This document shows positions 35,499-44,645 of a DNA stretch of 64,000 bases, one piece after another. Position 1 is the first letter of the stretch, and every line of letters starts with the position of its first letter. The DNA is from Nocardia mangyaensis (lineage in GTDB: Bacteria; Actinomycetota; Actinomycetes; Mycobacteriales; Mycobacteriaceae), in the NCBI RefSeq assembly GCF_001886715.1, contig NZ_CP018082.1, positions 3,720,001 to 3,784,000 of the forward strand. Reading direction: 5' to 3'. The position numbers and the translations under genes are program-made. The notes below the pieces were generated by a model. The model made no database searches, was not told the DNA's origin, and saw nothing but the letters and a program-made list of their open reading frames with translations.

Positions 35499-36898
35499 CC
35501 CCGCCCGCCGTCCCCGCCGCGCTGCATCCGCTCGTGGCCGCCTTTCTCGGCGACCGCGACGCCGTGCGCGCGGCGCTGCACCGGTTCGGTTCGCCCCTGC
35601 ATCTGGTGTTCCCGCAGGTGTTCGAGGCGAACCTCGCCGCGCTGCGGGCCGTGTCGGACGCCGGAGCCGCGCGCTACCGGATCTGCTACGCGCACAAGGT
35701 GAACAACTCGGCGGCGTTCGTCCGGACCGCCGCAGGGGCGGGGATCGCCGTCGATGTGTCCTCGGTCCAGGAGTTGCGTTCGGCGCTGGCCGCCGGGTTC
35801 CCGCCGGACCGCATCGAGGTGACCGGGCCGAAGGGAGGCGGGCTGCTGCGTGCCGCGCTGGCCGCCGGGGTGACGGTGAACGCCGACAATCTCTGGGAAC
35901 TCGAGCAGCTGGCCGAGCTGGCGACGACGAATGTCGCGGTCCTGCTCCGAGTGTCCGGCTTCGCGGGCAGCGCGACGAGCCGGTTCGGGGTCGACCTCAG
36001 TGAGGTCGACCGAGCCTTCGATCTGCTGGTCCGCCATCGCGAGCGGCTGCGATTCCTCGGGGTGGCATTCCACCTCGACACCGCCGCGACGGCCGAACGA
36101 GTCCTGGCGGTGGGCGACTGCCTAGACCTGATCGAACGGGCCTACGCACGAGACCTCGCGCCGACGGTGCTCGATGTCGGTGGCGGCCTGCGTCAGGTCT
36201 TCACCGCCGACGCCGCGAACTACGACGCCTACGATGCCGCCCTGCGGGCAGGCCTGCTCGGGCACGGTGAAGCGATGCACTGGGGCGCGAACACGTTCGG
36301 CTACCACGTGGCCGACGGCATCGCGCACGGCAGTCCGGTGTTCCACAAGTACGCCAATACCGAGCCGGCCGCGGCCATCCTCGCCGAACTGCTCACCGCG
36401 CCGCTGCCAGGTCACGGCGGGCGGGCACTGGGCACGGTGCTCGCCGACAATCTCCTGGAAATGTGGCTGGAACCGGGCAAGGCGCTGGTCGACCAGGCCG
36501 GAATCACCGTGGCACAGGTCGAATTCGTCAAACGGGCGGGCAACGGCGCGCGGCTGGTGCATCTCGATCTCAGCCGCGATACCGTGACCGCCGCCGATCA
36601 GGAGGTCCTCATCGATCCGATCGTGCTCGCCGAGCGACCCGAATCCGGGGCGGTCGGGGTGTATTTCGCCGGGCACCTGTGTCTGGAACGGGATCTGATC
36701 ACCCAACGGGTGGTGCGGATCGCCGGGCTCCCCGCACCCGGCGACCCGGTGGTGTTCGCCAATACCGCCGCCTATCACACGGATCTGTCGGCGGCACAGG
36801 CCGGCATGCACCCGCTACCAGCGAAAGTCGCTGTGCTGCATCATGATGGCGGCTTTGTGCTGTGTCCCGATGGCGACTACCGCCCCGAGGCGCGCTGA
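35495..36898 (+). CDS. fold-type III PLP enzyme, Y4yA/LysA-like decarboxylase
   Basis: 467-residue alanine-racemase-fold PLP enzyme related to diaminopimelate/ornithine decarboxylases. The Schiff-base Lys68 lies in ICYAHKVNNS; LGVAFHLD, the glycine loop VLDVGGG and a late EPGKAL (LEMWLEPGKALVDQAG) match the group; a C-terminal CLERDLI replaces the usual catalytic CxSxD region. From memory it is closest to the Y4yA family of Rhizobium NGR234, which neighbours a cysteine-synthase homologue as here. It overlaps both neighbours (ATGA before, TGATG after). Likely reaction: alpha-decarboxylation of an amino-acid-derived intermediate. Confidence 0.8.
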   Translation: MTPPAVPAALHPLVAAFLGDRDAVRAALHRFGSPLHLVFPQVFEANLAALRAVSDAGAARYRICYAHKVNNSAAFVRTAAGAGIAVDVSSVQELRSALAAGFPPDRIEVTGPKGGGLLRAALAAGVTVNADNLWELEQLAELATTNVAVLLRVSGFAGSATSRFGVDLSEVDRAFDLLVRHRERLRFLGVAFHLDTAATAERVLAVGDCLDLIERAYARDLAPTVLDVGGGLRQVFTADAANYDAYDAALRAGLLGHGEAMHWGANTFGYHVADGIAHGSPVFHKYANTEPAAAILAELLTAPLPGHGGRALGTVLADNLLEMWLEPGKALVDQAGITVAQVEFVKRAGNGARLVHLDLSRDTVTAADQEVLIDPIVLAERPESGAVGVYFAGHLCLERDLITQRVVRIAGLPAPGDPVVFANTAAYHTDLSAAQAGMHPLPAKVAVLHHDGGFVLCPDGDYRPEAR

Positions 36899-38211
36899 TG
36901 GTCTACTCCCACATCACCGAGCTCATCGGCAACACTCCCCTGCTGCGCCTCGACCCCGCGGTGCACGGCTTGAACGGGGTCGAGCTCTACGCGAAACTGG
37001 AGTCGCACAATCCGTTCGGTTCGGTGAAGGACCGGGTGGCCTGGGCGATGATCCGCGACGACCTCGATCGGGTCGCCGCGGGCGGGCAGTCGTTCATCGA
37101 GGCCTCCAGCGGCAACACCGCCAAGGCGCTGCGGGTCCTCGGTGCACTGCACGGCGTTCCGTTGCGGGCGGTGACCAACCGGATCAGGGTGGCCGAGGTG
37201 CGGCAGCTGCTGCAACTGCTGGGGACCGAGATCGTGGAACTGCCCGGCCTGTCGGAGTGCCCTGATCCCCATGCCGCCGACGATGTCTCGGCGGTTATCG
37301 AGCACACCATCGGTCAGGCACCGCACCAGTGGTATCACCCTTCGCAATACACCAACGAGCGCAATGTCACCGCCCATCACGAGGGCACCGGTACCGAGAT
37401 CGCCGCCGATCTCGCCGACGCCGGGATCACCCACCTCGACTACCTGATCGGCGGCCTCGGCACCACCGGATCGACCCGCGGCACCGCCACCGCGCTGCTG
37501 GCCAACCATCCGGCCCTGCGCACGATCGGGGTGGTCTCGGACCGGTTCGATTTCATCCCCGGGATCCGTTCCGAGCGCGAGATGTGGGAGGTCGGGCTGT
37601 TCCGGCCGGACTTCTACGACGAGATCGTCACCGTCGATTCGGCGGCCGCGATCACCGCCACCCTCGACCTGGTCCGCGGCTACGGCGTGCTCGCCGGACC
37701 CACCAGTGGCGCCGGATACGCCGCCGCCCTGCGCACCCTCGCCGCCGCACCACGCCCGGCTGATCGTCCGGTGGTCGCGGTCCTGATCGTGTGCGATCGG
37801 CTCGAACCGTATCTGTCCTACTTCGCCAAGCGCCGACCCGATCTGTTCGGCACACCGACAGCTCCGCCCGCACCCGGACCGGACGACCCCGCGCCCACTC
37901 TGACGCCCGACGCGCTCGCCGAACTGGACCGCACCGGCAGGCCCACCGTCGTCGACACCCGCGGCGCCATGGCCTATCGCGTCGGGCACGTTCCCGGCGC
38001 ACTCAACATCCGCGACGACCAACTCGACGACATGCTCACCCAGGGTGTGCCGTTCCCCCGCTCCCGACCGGTCGTGTTCGTGTGCCCGATCGGCGAGACC
38101 TCCCTGCGCTTCGCCGCGCTGGCACACCGAGCCGGCTACCAGGCATACAGCCTGGCGGGCGGGATCATCGCCTGGCGCGACGCGGGCCACCCACTGGAGC
38201 GTGGCGGCTGA
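36898..38211 (+). CDS. cysteine synthase-like PLP enzyme fused to rhodanese
   Basis: 437 residues. Residues 1-310 form a fold-type II beta-replacement enzyme of the cysteine synthase/SbnA group: ELIGNTPLLRLD, PLP Lys44 in NPFGSVKDRVAW, EASSGNTAKALR, GGLGTTGSTRG and GPTSGAGYAAAL. Residues about 335-435 are a rhodanese domain with VVDTRGAMAYRVGHVPGALNI and the active Cys396 in VCPIGETS. Fusion suggests sulfur transfer coupled to a beta-replacement, or regulation by persulfide. ATG overlaps the decarboxylase stop by one base. Its stop abuts the stop of the convergent condensation gene with no space. Confidence 0.85.
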   Translation: MVYSHITELIGNTPLLRLDPAVHGLNGVELYAKLESHNPFGSVKDRVAWAMIRDDLDRVAAGGQSFIEASSGNTAKALRVLGALHGVPLRAVTNRIRVAEVRQLLQLLGTEIVELPGLSECPDPHAADDVSAVIEHTIGQAPHQWYHPSQYTNERNVTAHHEGTGTEIAADLADAGITHLDYLIGGLGTTGSTRGTATALLANHPALRTIGVVSDRFDFIPGIRSEREMWEVGLFRPDFYDEIVTVDSAAAITATLDLVRGYGVLAGPTSGAGYAAALRTLAAAPRPADRPVVAVLIVCDRLEPYLSYFAKRRPDLFGTPTAPPAPGPDDPAPTLTPDALAELDRTGRPTVVDTRGAMAYRVGHVPGALNIRDDQLDDMLTQGVPFPRSRPVVFVCPIGETSLRFAALAHRAGYQAYSLAGGIIAWRDAGHPLERGG

Positions 38212-39735
38212 TCAGACCAGCACCCCCACCGCCCGACGAGCAGGCGCCGATGAACGGGCACGACCCGTGCCGGCCAGCAGGGGAGCCAGTGGCCCGCGAT
38301 AGCCGTCGGCGAGCAGGGAGACGACCGCGTGGAAGTGGGCGACGAACCGATCGGCGGTGTCGTCGTCGAACCGGGCGGTCGGGTAGATGAAGGAGCCATC
38401 GATTCCCGCGGGCGCGCCGTGCAGGTCGTAGTGCTCGGTGAGCCCGAACTCGAGATCGTGCTTGGCCCTGATCACGCCGGTCGGCACATCGGTGATCGAA
38501 AGGCCCGACACTGCACCGGGTTCCGCGGTGGTGCGGGGTGCCTGTGCGCGTTGCAGGATCAGTGTCGCTTGGAACAGCGGGAAGGTGGCGTCCTGGAGCA
38601 GGCAGCGCTTGAGCCGGGGGTTGGGGGTGTCGGGGTGGGCGTAGGCGGCCAGCGCGACCCGGCGAACCTGGTCGACGAGTTCGCCGACGTCACCCGCGCG
38701 ATCCAGGCGCACCCGCATCAGCACATCGTCGGAGAAGTTGCCGACCAGGTCGTCGAGCAGCCGATCATCGCGACCCGACACCGTGGTGGCGACGGTGACG
38801 TCCGCGCTGCGGGCGAACGCGCCGACGGCCATCGCGAAGGCGGCCTGCAGCACCATGAACAGGCTGGCCCGCCCGTCCTTGGCCAACCGGAGCAGACCGG
38901 CGTGGGTCCGCGCGTCGAACGAGATCGGCAACAGCGCACCGGCGGCCGGATCTGCCGGCGGGCCCGACGGTTCGCGCACGGGCAGGTCGAGCAGCGCGGG
39001 TCGCCCGGCCAGCGCGTTGGCCCAGTAGCGCAGCTGATGGGTGGCCCGGCTCCACTCGTCGGTGAACTCCCCGAGCTGTTCGTGCTTCCACAGCGTGTAG
39101 TCGCTGTAGGTGATCGGTAACGGCGCCCAGTCCGGCGTGGCTCCGACGCGGCAGGCCTGGTAAGCGATCATCAGGTCACCGATCAGCGGGGCCATCGACC
39201 GGCCGTCGACCGAGATGTGGTGCACGACAAGGGCGATCACAACGTCGTCGGGTCCGAGCACGTACACCCGCGCCCGCAGCGGGAGATCTGTGTCGAGATC
39301 GAAGGGCAGGCGCGCCAGGGCGGCGATCGCCGGCGCGAGTTCCGCTTCGGTGACGACACATTCGGACACATCGAGGACGACCTCGGCAGGGTCGACGACC
39401 ACCTGGATCGGTCCGTGCTCGGTCGCCGGATAGCGGGTCCGCAGCGGTTCGTGCCGCCGGACCAGGTGCCCGATGGCCGCACGTAGGGCCGGCACATCGA
39501 TGGACGCGCCCCGTAACCGCATGGCCCGTGCCACATTCCAGTCCGCCGACCGGCCGAGACGAGCGGCCTGCCACATCCGCTCCTGGGCCGGCGCCAGTGG
39601 CACCCGCGCGGGCCGCCGCCGTGGCACGAGTACCGCCTCGGGCGGTATCGGCGGGCGGAAGCACACCGCGTCGGTCCCGGTTCGCCGCGTCGTCACCAGC
39701 ACGCCGCGACCGGCCTCGTATCCCCCCGACCTCAT
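38212..39735 (-). CDS. free-standing NRPS-type condensation-domain protein
   Basis: About 507 residues, nearly all one condensation domain (about 45-490). The catalytic HHxxxDG is VVHHISVDGRS (His172-His173...Asp177-Gly178). Other core motifs: PLAPAQERMWQ (C1), RRHEPLRTRY (C2), YSDYTLWKHEQ (C4) and a NFSDDVLMRVRLD segment (C5). No adenylation or carrier domain is present, so it would join activated or carrier-bound substrates made elsewhere, or act as an amide/ester-forming enzyme. Start is uncertain; an ATG seven codons into the open frame is used. It faces the PLP-enzyme operon tail to tail. Confidence 0.85.
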   Translation of the reverse strand: MRSGGYEAGRGVLVTTRRTGTDAVCFRPPIPPEAVLVPRRRPARVPLAPAQERMWQAARLGRSADWNVARAMRLRGASIDVPALRAAIGHLVRRHEPLRTRYPATEHGPIQVVVDPAEVVLDVSECVVTEAELAPAIAALARLPFDLDTDLPLRARVYVLGPDDVVIALVVHHISVDGRSMAPLIGDLMIAYQACRVGATPDWAPLPITYSDYTLWKHEQLGEFTDEWSRATHQLRYWANALAGRPALLDLPVREPSGPPADPAAGALLPISFDARTHAGLLRLAKDGRASLFMVLQAAFAMAVGAFARSADVTVATTVSGRDDRLLDDLVGNFSDDVLMRVRLDRAGDVGELVDQVRRVALAAYAHPDTPNPRLKRCLLQDATFPLFQATLILQRAQAPRTTAEPGAVSGLSITDVPTGVIRAKHDLEFGLTEHYDLHGAPAGIDGSFIYPTARFDDDTADRFVAHFHAVVSLLADGYRGPLAPLLAGTGRARSSAPARRAVGVLV

Positions 39736-39955
39736 CCCCGCACCGGGGTCCAACACTCGCCTACGACCTCCACACCATCCAGCTCAGGTGTGGGACGTTA
39801 ACGACCGCACGTGAACAATCAGTTACCGGGTTGTGACCGTGGCCGGTCCACCAGCCTGGACCGCGCATCGATTTCCCGGACTATCCATTTTCTGGAAAAA
39901 ACGCCCAAAAGCCACGTTACAGTTGGCTCGGGAAAGCGGAGCGAGGAGCTGGTTG

Positions 39956-40345
39956 GTGTCCATCGGGAAATTGGTGTCGTTCGACGGTTCACGGGGTTTC
40001 GGATTCATTCGCCCCGATGACGGCGGGCCCGACGTGTTCGTCCATGTCAACGACATCGGCCTCGACGAGGACGAACTGCGCCAGGGTCGCCTGTTCGAAT
40101 TCGATGTCACCGAGGGTGATCGCGGACCCAAGGCCGTCAACCTGACCGCCGTCGGCCAGCCCGCGACCGCGCCCAAGGCCCGCAAGGAACGGGCCGGTGG
40201 CGAACGGCTCACCCCCGAGGAACTCCGCCAGCAGATCACCGAACTGCTGCTCGACGCCTCCCCCGCCCTCACCGCGGCCGAGATCATCACCATCCGCGAC
40301 CGGTTCGCCATCTTCGCCGACGAACACGGCTGGCTCGACTCCTGA
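39956..40345 (+). CDS. cold-shock-domain protein with C-terminal extension
   Basis: 129 residues. The cold-shock domain spans about 1-68 with RNP1 SRGFGFIRPDD and RNP2 DVFVHVNDI; the remaining 60 residues are a helical tail (LTPEELRQQITELLLDASPALTAAEIITIRDRFAIF) found in actinobacterial long CspA-like proteins. It binds single-stranded nucleic acid. GTG start with AGGAG upstream; a TTG one codon earlier is possible. Divergent from the condensation gene across 220 bases of AT-richer DNA. Confidence 0.85.
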   Translation: MSIGKLVSFDGSRGFGFIRPDDGGPDVFVHVNDIGLDEDELRQGRLFEFDVTEGDRGPKAVNLTAVGQPATAPKARKERAGGERLTPEELRQQITELLLDASPALTAAEIITIRDRFAIFADEHGWLDS

Positions 40346-40477
40346 CCTGGCGCGCCAACGCGCTGTCGAAGTCCGTCGCTGTGTCGGTGCGCCGACCTAC
40401 GATCGGGACGCGGGCCGATGAATCGGGCGTGCTCGCGACGTCGACACGGGTGAACCACCACCCGCGAGGAGGATCTG

Positions 40478-41557
40478 ATGGATCTACCGGTGATGCCGCC
40501 AGTGCGCCCCATGCTGGCCAAGTCGACACCATCGCTGCCGCGTGACCCCGGGCTGAGCTACGAACCCAAGTGGGACGGGTTCCGGTGCATCGTGTTCCGC
40601 GACGGCGACGAGATCGAGCTGGGTTCGCGCAATGATCGTCCGCTCACCCGGTATTTCCCGGAGCTGGTCGACCTGTTGGCCGCCGCGCTACCGCACCGCT
40701 GTGTGGTCGACGGCGAGATCGTCGTCGTCACCGAGGCCGGCCTCGATTTCGACACCCTGCAGCAGCGGCTGCACCCGGCGGCGTCCCGGGTGAACAAGCT
40801 CGCGGTGGAGACACCGGCCAGCTTCGTCGCCTTCGACCTGCTCGCCCACGGCGATCGGGACCTGACCAGCGAGCCGTTCACCGAACGCCGACGCGAGCTC
40901 GAGACGCTGCTCGACGCGGCGCCGGGCCGCATCCATCTCACCCCGATCACCCAGGATCCCGACGTGGCCCAGGACTGGTTCACCCGGTTCGAGGGCGCCG
41001 GTTTCGACGGCGTCATGGTCAAGGCCGACGACCTGGCCTATCTGCAGGACAAGCGAGTGATGCTCAAGGTCAAGCACGAGCGCACCGCCGACTGTGTGGT
41101 CGCGGGCTACCGGATGCACAAGGACGGCGAAGGCGTCGGGTCGCTACTGCTCGGTCTGTTCGACGACGAGGCCAATCTGCATCACGTGGGCGTGGCATCG
41201 AGTTTCACCGCGGCCCGCCGACGGGAACTGCTCGGCGAGCTGGCGCCGCTGCGCGAGAACGCGCTGGTCGATCACCCGTGGCGCGACTGGGCCGACGCGG
41301 TGGCCCAGGCCAACGCCGAGGGCAAGATGCCGGGCGGGGTGAGCCGCTGGACCGGCGGCAAGGATCTGTCGTGGGAGCCGTTGCGGCCGGAACTGGTCGC
41401 CGAGGTGCGCTACGAGCACGTGCAGTCGGGGCGATTCCGGCACGGCGGGCGACTGGTCCGTTTCCGCGCCGACCGCACCCCGGCGTCGTGTACCTACGCC
41501 CAGCTCGACGAGGTGGCGCCGGCCGAGCTCGACGCGATCTTCGGAGCCCGGCGATGA
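40478..41557 (+). CDS. ligC: ATP-dependent DNA ligase LigC
   Basis: 359-residue ATP-dependent ligase without extra domains. Catalytic Lys31 lies in SYEPKWDGFR; later motifs are VVDGEIVVV, ASFVAFDLLA, EGAGFDGVMVKADD and VMLKVKHERTADCVV; the OB-fold domain ends with RHGGRLVRFRADR. Mycobacterial LigC works in base excision/gap repair with the adjacent Prim-PolC, and the same neighbour is found here. ATG with GAGGAGG upstream; the stop overlaps the next gene. Confidence 0.93.
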   Translation: MDLPVMPPVRPMLAKSTPSLPRDPGLSYEPKWDGFRCIVFRDGDEIELGSRNDRPLTRYFPELVDLLAAALPHRCVVDGEIVVVTEAGLDFDTLQQRLHPAASRVNKLAVETPASFVAFDLLAHGDRDLTSEPFTERRRELETLLDAAPGRIHLTPITQDPDVAQDWFTRFEGAGFDGVMVKADDLAYLQDKRVMLKVKHERTADCVVAGYRMHKDGEGVGSLLLGLFDDEANLHHVGVASSFTAARRRELLGELAPLRENALVDHPWRDWADAVAQANAEGKMPGGVSRWTGGKDLSWEPLRPELVAEVRYEHVQSGRFRHGGRLVRFRADRTPASCTYAQLDEVAPAELDAIFGARR

Positions 41558-42555
41558 GCGCGGCGGTCGAGGTCGAGGTGGACGGGCGGACCCTCTCGAT
41601 CAGCAATCCGGACAAGGTCTACTTCAGCAAGCGCGGAGAGACCAAGCTCGACCTGGTCCGCTACTACCAGGCCGTCGCCGAGCCACTACTCGGCGTGATC
41701 GGGGACCGTCCGCTGCTGCTGGAACGCTATCCAGACGGCGCCTCGGGCAAGTCCTGGTTCCAGAAGCGGGTACCCAAGTCGGCGCCGGAATGGTTGCGGA
41801 CCGTGGAGGTGTCCACCCCCAACGGCACCACCAGCGACGCGTTGGTCGCCCACGATCTCGCGCACGTCCTGTGGGCGGTGAACCAGGGCTGCCTGGGTTT
41901 TCACGTCTGGCCCAATCACGTCGGCGACCTGCGCATCGCCGACGAACTGCGGATCGATCTCGACCCCTCGCCCGGTATCGGCTTCGACGATCTGCGCCGC
42001 GCCGCGGTGCGCACCCGCGATCTGCTGACCGAATACGACATCGACTGCCGGGTCAAGACCTCCGGCTCGCGTGGGCTGCACATCTACGCCGCGCTGGAAC
42101 CGCGCTGGGACGGCTACGCGGTGCGCGCGGCCGCCGTCGCGCTCGCCAGAGAGCTGGAACGCCGCTATCCCGAGGAGATCACCGCGCACTGGTGGAAGGA
42201 GGAACGCGGGTCACGGGTGTTCATCGACTACAACCAGAACGCACCGCACAAGACCGTGTTCGGCGCCTGGTCGGTGCGTCCCAAGGTTGGTGGGCAGGTC
42301 TCCACCCCGATCACCTGGGCCGAACTCGACACGATCGTGCCCGACGAACTCACCCTCGCCACCGTCCCCGCCCGCCTGGCCGAACACGGTGATCCGTGGG
42401 CCGACCGCGCGCCGCAGTCGATCCAGCCGCTGCTGGAGATGTCCGAGCGTGACATGGCCGCCGGACTGATGGACGCGCCCTGGCCGCCGCAATACCCCAA
42501 GATGCCGAACGAACCGCCCCGCGTGCAGCCGAGCCGCGCCAAGAAGACCGAGTAG
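41554..42555 (+). CDS. LigD-like primase-polymerase (Prim-PolC)
   Basis: 333-residue archaeo-eukaryotic primase-type polymerase. The metal motif is RIDLDPSPG (Asp135, Asp137); KTSGSRGLHIY and FIDYNQNAPHKT are the nucleotide-binding motifs. In mycobacteria the ligC-linked homologue (Prim-PolC) fills short gaps, preferring ribonucleotides, before LigC seals them. ATG overlaps the ligC stop (ATGA), supporting a joint repair function. Confidence 0.92.
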   Translation: MSAAVEVEVDGRTLSISNPDKVYFSKRGETKLDLVRYYQAVAEPLLGVIGDRPLLLERYPDGASGKSWFQKRVPKSAPEWLRTVEVSTPNGTTSDALVAHDLAHVLWAVNQGCLGFHVWPNHVGDLRIADELRIDLDPSPGIGFDDLRRAAVRTRDLLTEYDIDCRVKTSGSRGLHIYAALEPRWDGYAVRAAAVALARELERRYPEEITAHWWKEERGSRVFIDYNQNAPHKTVFGAWSVRPKVGGQVSTPITWAELDTIVPDELTLATVPARLAEHGDPWADRAPQSIQPLLEMSERDMAAGLMDAPWPPQYPKMPNEPPRVQPSRAKKTE

Positions 42556-42558
42556 GAC

Positions 42559-43257
42559 CTATTCGATCCACGGCACCCAGGCGCCGACGCCGCCTCGGCC
42601 CTCGCACACCAGCGCGCGGTGGTCGGAGGTGCGACCCGATTTGTCCACCGACAGATCGCAACTCGTCCCCTCGGTGTAGTAGGACCCGGCGACCCGGTAC
42701 GGCCCCGACCAGGTGTATCCGTCGGCTCCGCGCAGGCACAGCAACGTGGCACCGTCTGCCGCGACGCCGATCAGGCCGACCCGTTCGGCCGGGCACGCGG
42801 TGCCCTTCTCCACGACGCCGACGCTCGGTTCGGCCGCGCCGTCCTCGGCTGGACTCACCACCGGGACCACCGTCGCGGACGGCGTGCCCTGCGCGGACAC
42901 CTGGGTCGTCATTGTCGTCGTGGCGAGATTCGGCAGCTCCACGTCGAGTCCGCCGAACATCGCGAGCCCCACCACGGCCAGCGCCGCCACCTCCGTGATG
43001 CCGAGCAGCAGCGCGAACACCCCGATCCCCCGGCCGCGCGGATGCCCGAACGACAGCAAACCGAATACGATCGCGATCGGGAACAGCAGGACCAACGCGG
43101 CGGCCAAAGCCACCATCGCGTAAGGATTCACCCGTGGCTGCCCACCGGTGCGGGCCTCCGCCTCCGCCGCAGTGGCGTGCGGCCAGCGCTGACCGTTCCA
43201 GCGCCGATCGTCCGCCTCGTCCTCGGGGTCGTCATCCCATTCCTCGTATCGTGCCAT
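42559..43257 (-). CDS. DUF4190-type membrane protein with secreted C-terminal domain
   Basis: 232 residues. An acidic N-terminal region is followed by two hydrophobic segments (about 45-72 and 80-102) that resemble DUF4190: NPYAMVALAAALVLLFPIAIVFGLLSFGH. A Thr/Ser/Pro linker leads to an extracytoplasmic domain with four cysteines (ACPAERVG, LLCLRG, TSCDLSV, LVCEGRGG). The ATG is preferred over a GTG directly before it. Convergent with Prim-PolC. Function unknown. Confidence 0.72.
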   Translation of the reverse strand: MARYEEWDDDPEDEADDRRWNGQRWPHATAAEAEARTGGQPRVNPYAMVALAAALVLLFPIAIVFGLLSFGHPRGRGIGVFALLLGITEVAALAVVGLAMFGGLDVELPNLATTTMTTQVSAQGTPSATVVPVVSPAEDGAAEPSVGVVEKGTACPAERVGLIGVAADGATLLCLRGADGYTWSGPYRVAGSYYTEGTSCDLSVDKSGRTSDHRALVCEGRGGVGAWVPWIE

Positions 43258-43505
43258 CACACCCCGGGTCCCTCTCCGATCTCCCCGGCGCGCGCAGCGA
43301 AACGCCGGGTTACGCGACGAGGATAAGGACTCCCGACCGACCGGTCAGCGCAAACGGCAAATGCGTTCCCGCTGGCCCGCCCCCGAATCCAGGGGTATCG
43401 ACACGGGTAACGAACCGGCAAACATCTTTGCCAGTGCGAGCGGTCCGGGTCCATGCTGGTCATGGGTGAGCCGCTGCGCGCATCCGCGGCTCGCGAGGAG
43501 GACCC

Positions 43506-43862
43506 ATGTCCGATAGCAGCACTCCGGCAGACCGGCAGCACTGGCACGCCCAGGCGGGCGACCTGCTCGCCGACGACTACAACGTGCCCGGCATCATCGC
43601 GTGCGGAATCGGATTGGTCGGCCTGGCCTGCACCCTGGTCGCCGCGGGCTCTGGACATCTCGGCTGGGCGGTGGTCGCCGGGATCGCGACGGCGGTCTTC
43701 CTGCTCGGCGGACTGGCAGCACTGATGTTCGAGCATCGCCGCGAGGAGCGAATCGAGCTCGCCTACGGCCGCAGTGGGCACGCGCCCGGGCACCTCGGCC
43801 CGCAGCGCTACAGCGTCCGCGAGATCGCGATGCCGAACCCGCGCGGTGGGCTCGGTACCTAG
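43506..43862 (+). CDS. small two-helix membrane protein
   Basis: 118 residues: hydrophilic N-terminus with HWHAQAGDLLADDYNVPG, two transmembrane helices (about 30-50 and 54-74), and a basic, His-containing tail. I recognise no family. ATG with GAGGAGG seven bases upstream. Its stop overlaps the stop of the convergent TetR gene. Confidence 0.68.
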   Translation: MSDSSTPADRQHWHAQAGDLLADDYNVPGIIACGIGLVGLACTLVAAGSGHLGWAVVAGIATAVFLLGGLAALMFEHRREERIELAYGRSGHAPGHLGPQRYSVREIAMPNPRGGLGT

Positions 43863-44599
43863 TCCACCGCGCCCGGGCGTGGTTCCACGGCCGGGATGGT
43901 CTCGGTGATCACGGTGCGCAGGGTGTCGGCCAGCAGTCGATGCACCTGGTCCCTGGTGAGCGTCCCACGGGTGATCCACTCGCGCCCGGCCACCTTCACC
44001 AGTCCCGCGTAGGCGAGGACCAGTGCGCGCAACTGTGCACTGTGTGCCAGTTCAGGGCGCCCGATCATCACCAGCATGCGCTCGGCGGCGGCGTCGTCGG
44101 CCTGGTCGAGGATCTGCTGCACCTCGGGGTCGTCGCCCACGCCCTCGTGGCTGGTGACCTTCACCCAGGTGGTGCCGTGTTCGGCGATGGTGTCGAGCAG
44201 CCAGCCGACGATGGCGTCGACGCGTTCGCTGGGGGTGCCCTCGGGCAGCGACACCTTCTCGGGCCGCGGCAGGGTCACCATGCGGCGCACGACCGCCAGA
44301 TACAGGTCGCGCTTGTTGCCGAAATAGTGGTTGATCAGGCCGCGAGCCACTCCCGCGCGCTGGGCCAGTTCCGCGGTCGAGACCGCCGCGTACGGCCGCT
44401 CGCCGAACATATCGATGGCACAGGCCAAGATCTGCGCGCGTCGCTCGTCGGGTTCGAGCCTGCGCCGGCGCGGCGCGTCTGCGGTATCGGTGTCGAGCGG
44501 GGAAATCGGCGGACTCCGTCGGGTTCGGTGGTCGCCGCGCGGTTGCGGCGACGGTGCACCACGATACCCAGCGGGTCTGGCGCGCGGCCAATGCGACAA
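43859..44599 (-). CDS. TetR-family transcriptional regulator
   Basis: About 246 residues with a long basic leader. The helix-turn-helix is RAQILACAIDMFGERPYAAVSTAELAQRAGVARGLINHYFGNKRDLYLAVVRRM; the ligand domain follows (ERVDAIVGWLLDTIAEHGTTWVKVTSHEG). The first in-frame start before the domain is a TTG at 44599; no ATG or GTG lies closer, so the N-terminus is uncertain. It is divergent from the SDR gene with under 50 bases between starts, a layout typical of a local repressor. Confidence 0.82.
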   Translation of the reverse strand: MSHWPRARPAGYRGAPSPQPRGDHRTRRSPPISPLDTDTADAPRRRRLEPDERRAQILACAIDMFGERPYAAVSTAELAQRAGVARGLINHYFGNKRDLYLAVVRRMVTLPRPEKVSLPEGTPSERVDAIVGWLLDTIAEHGTTWVKVTSHEGVGDDPEVQQILDQADDAAAERMLVMIGRPELAHSAQLRALVLAYAGLVKVAGREWITRGTLTRDQVHRLLADTLRTVITETIPAVEPRPGAVD

Positions 44600-44645
44600 T
44601 GGTTCACGTCCACCGCTCCCGCACGAAGGAATGCCGCACTCCCCG

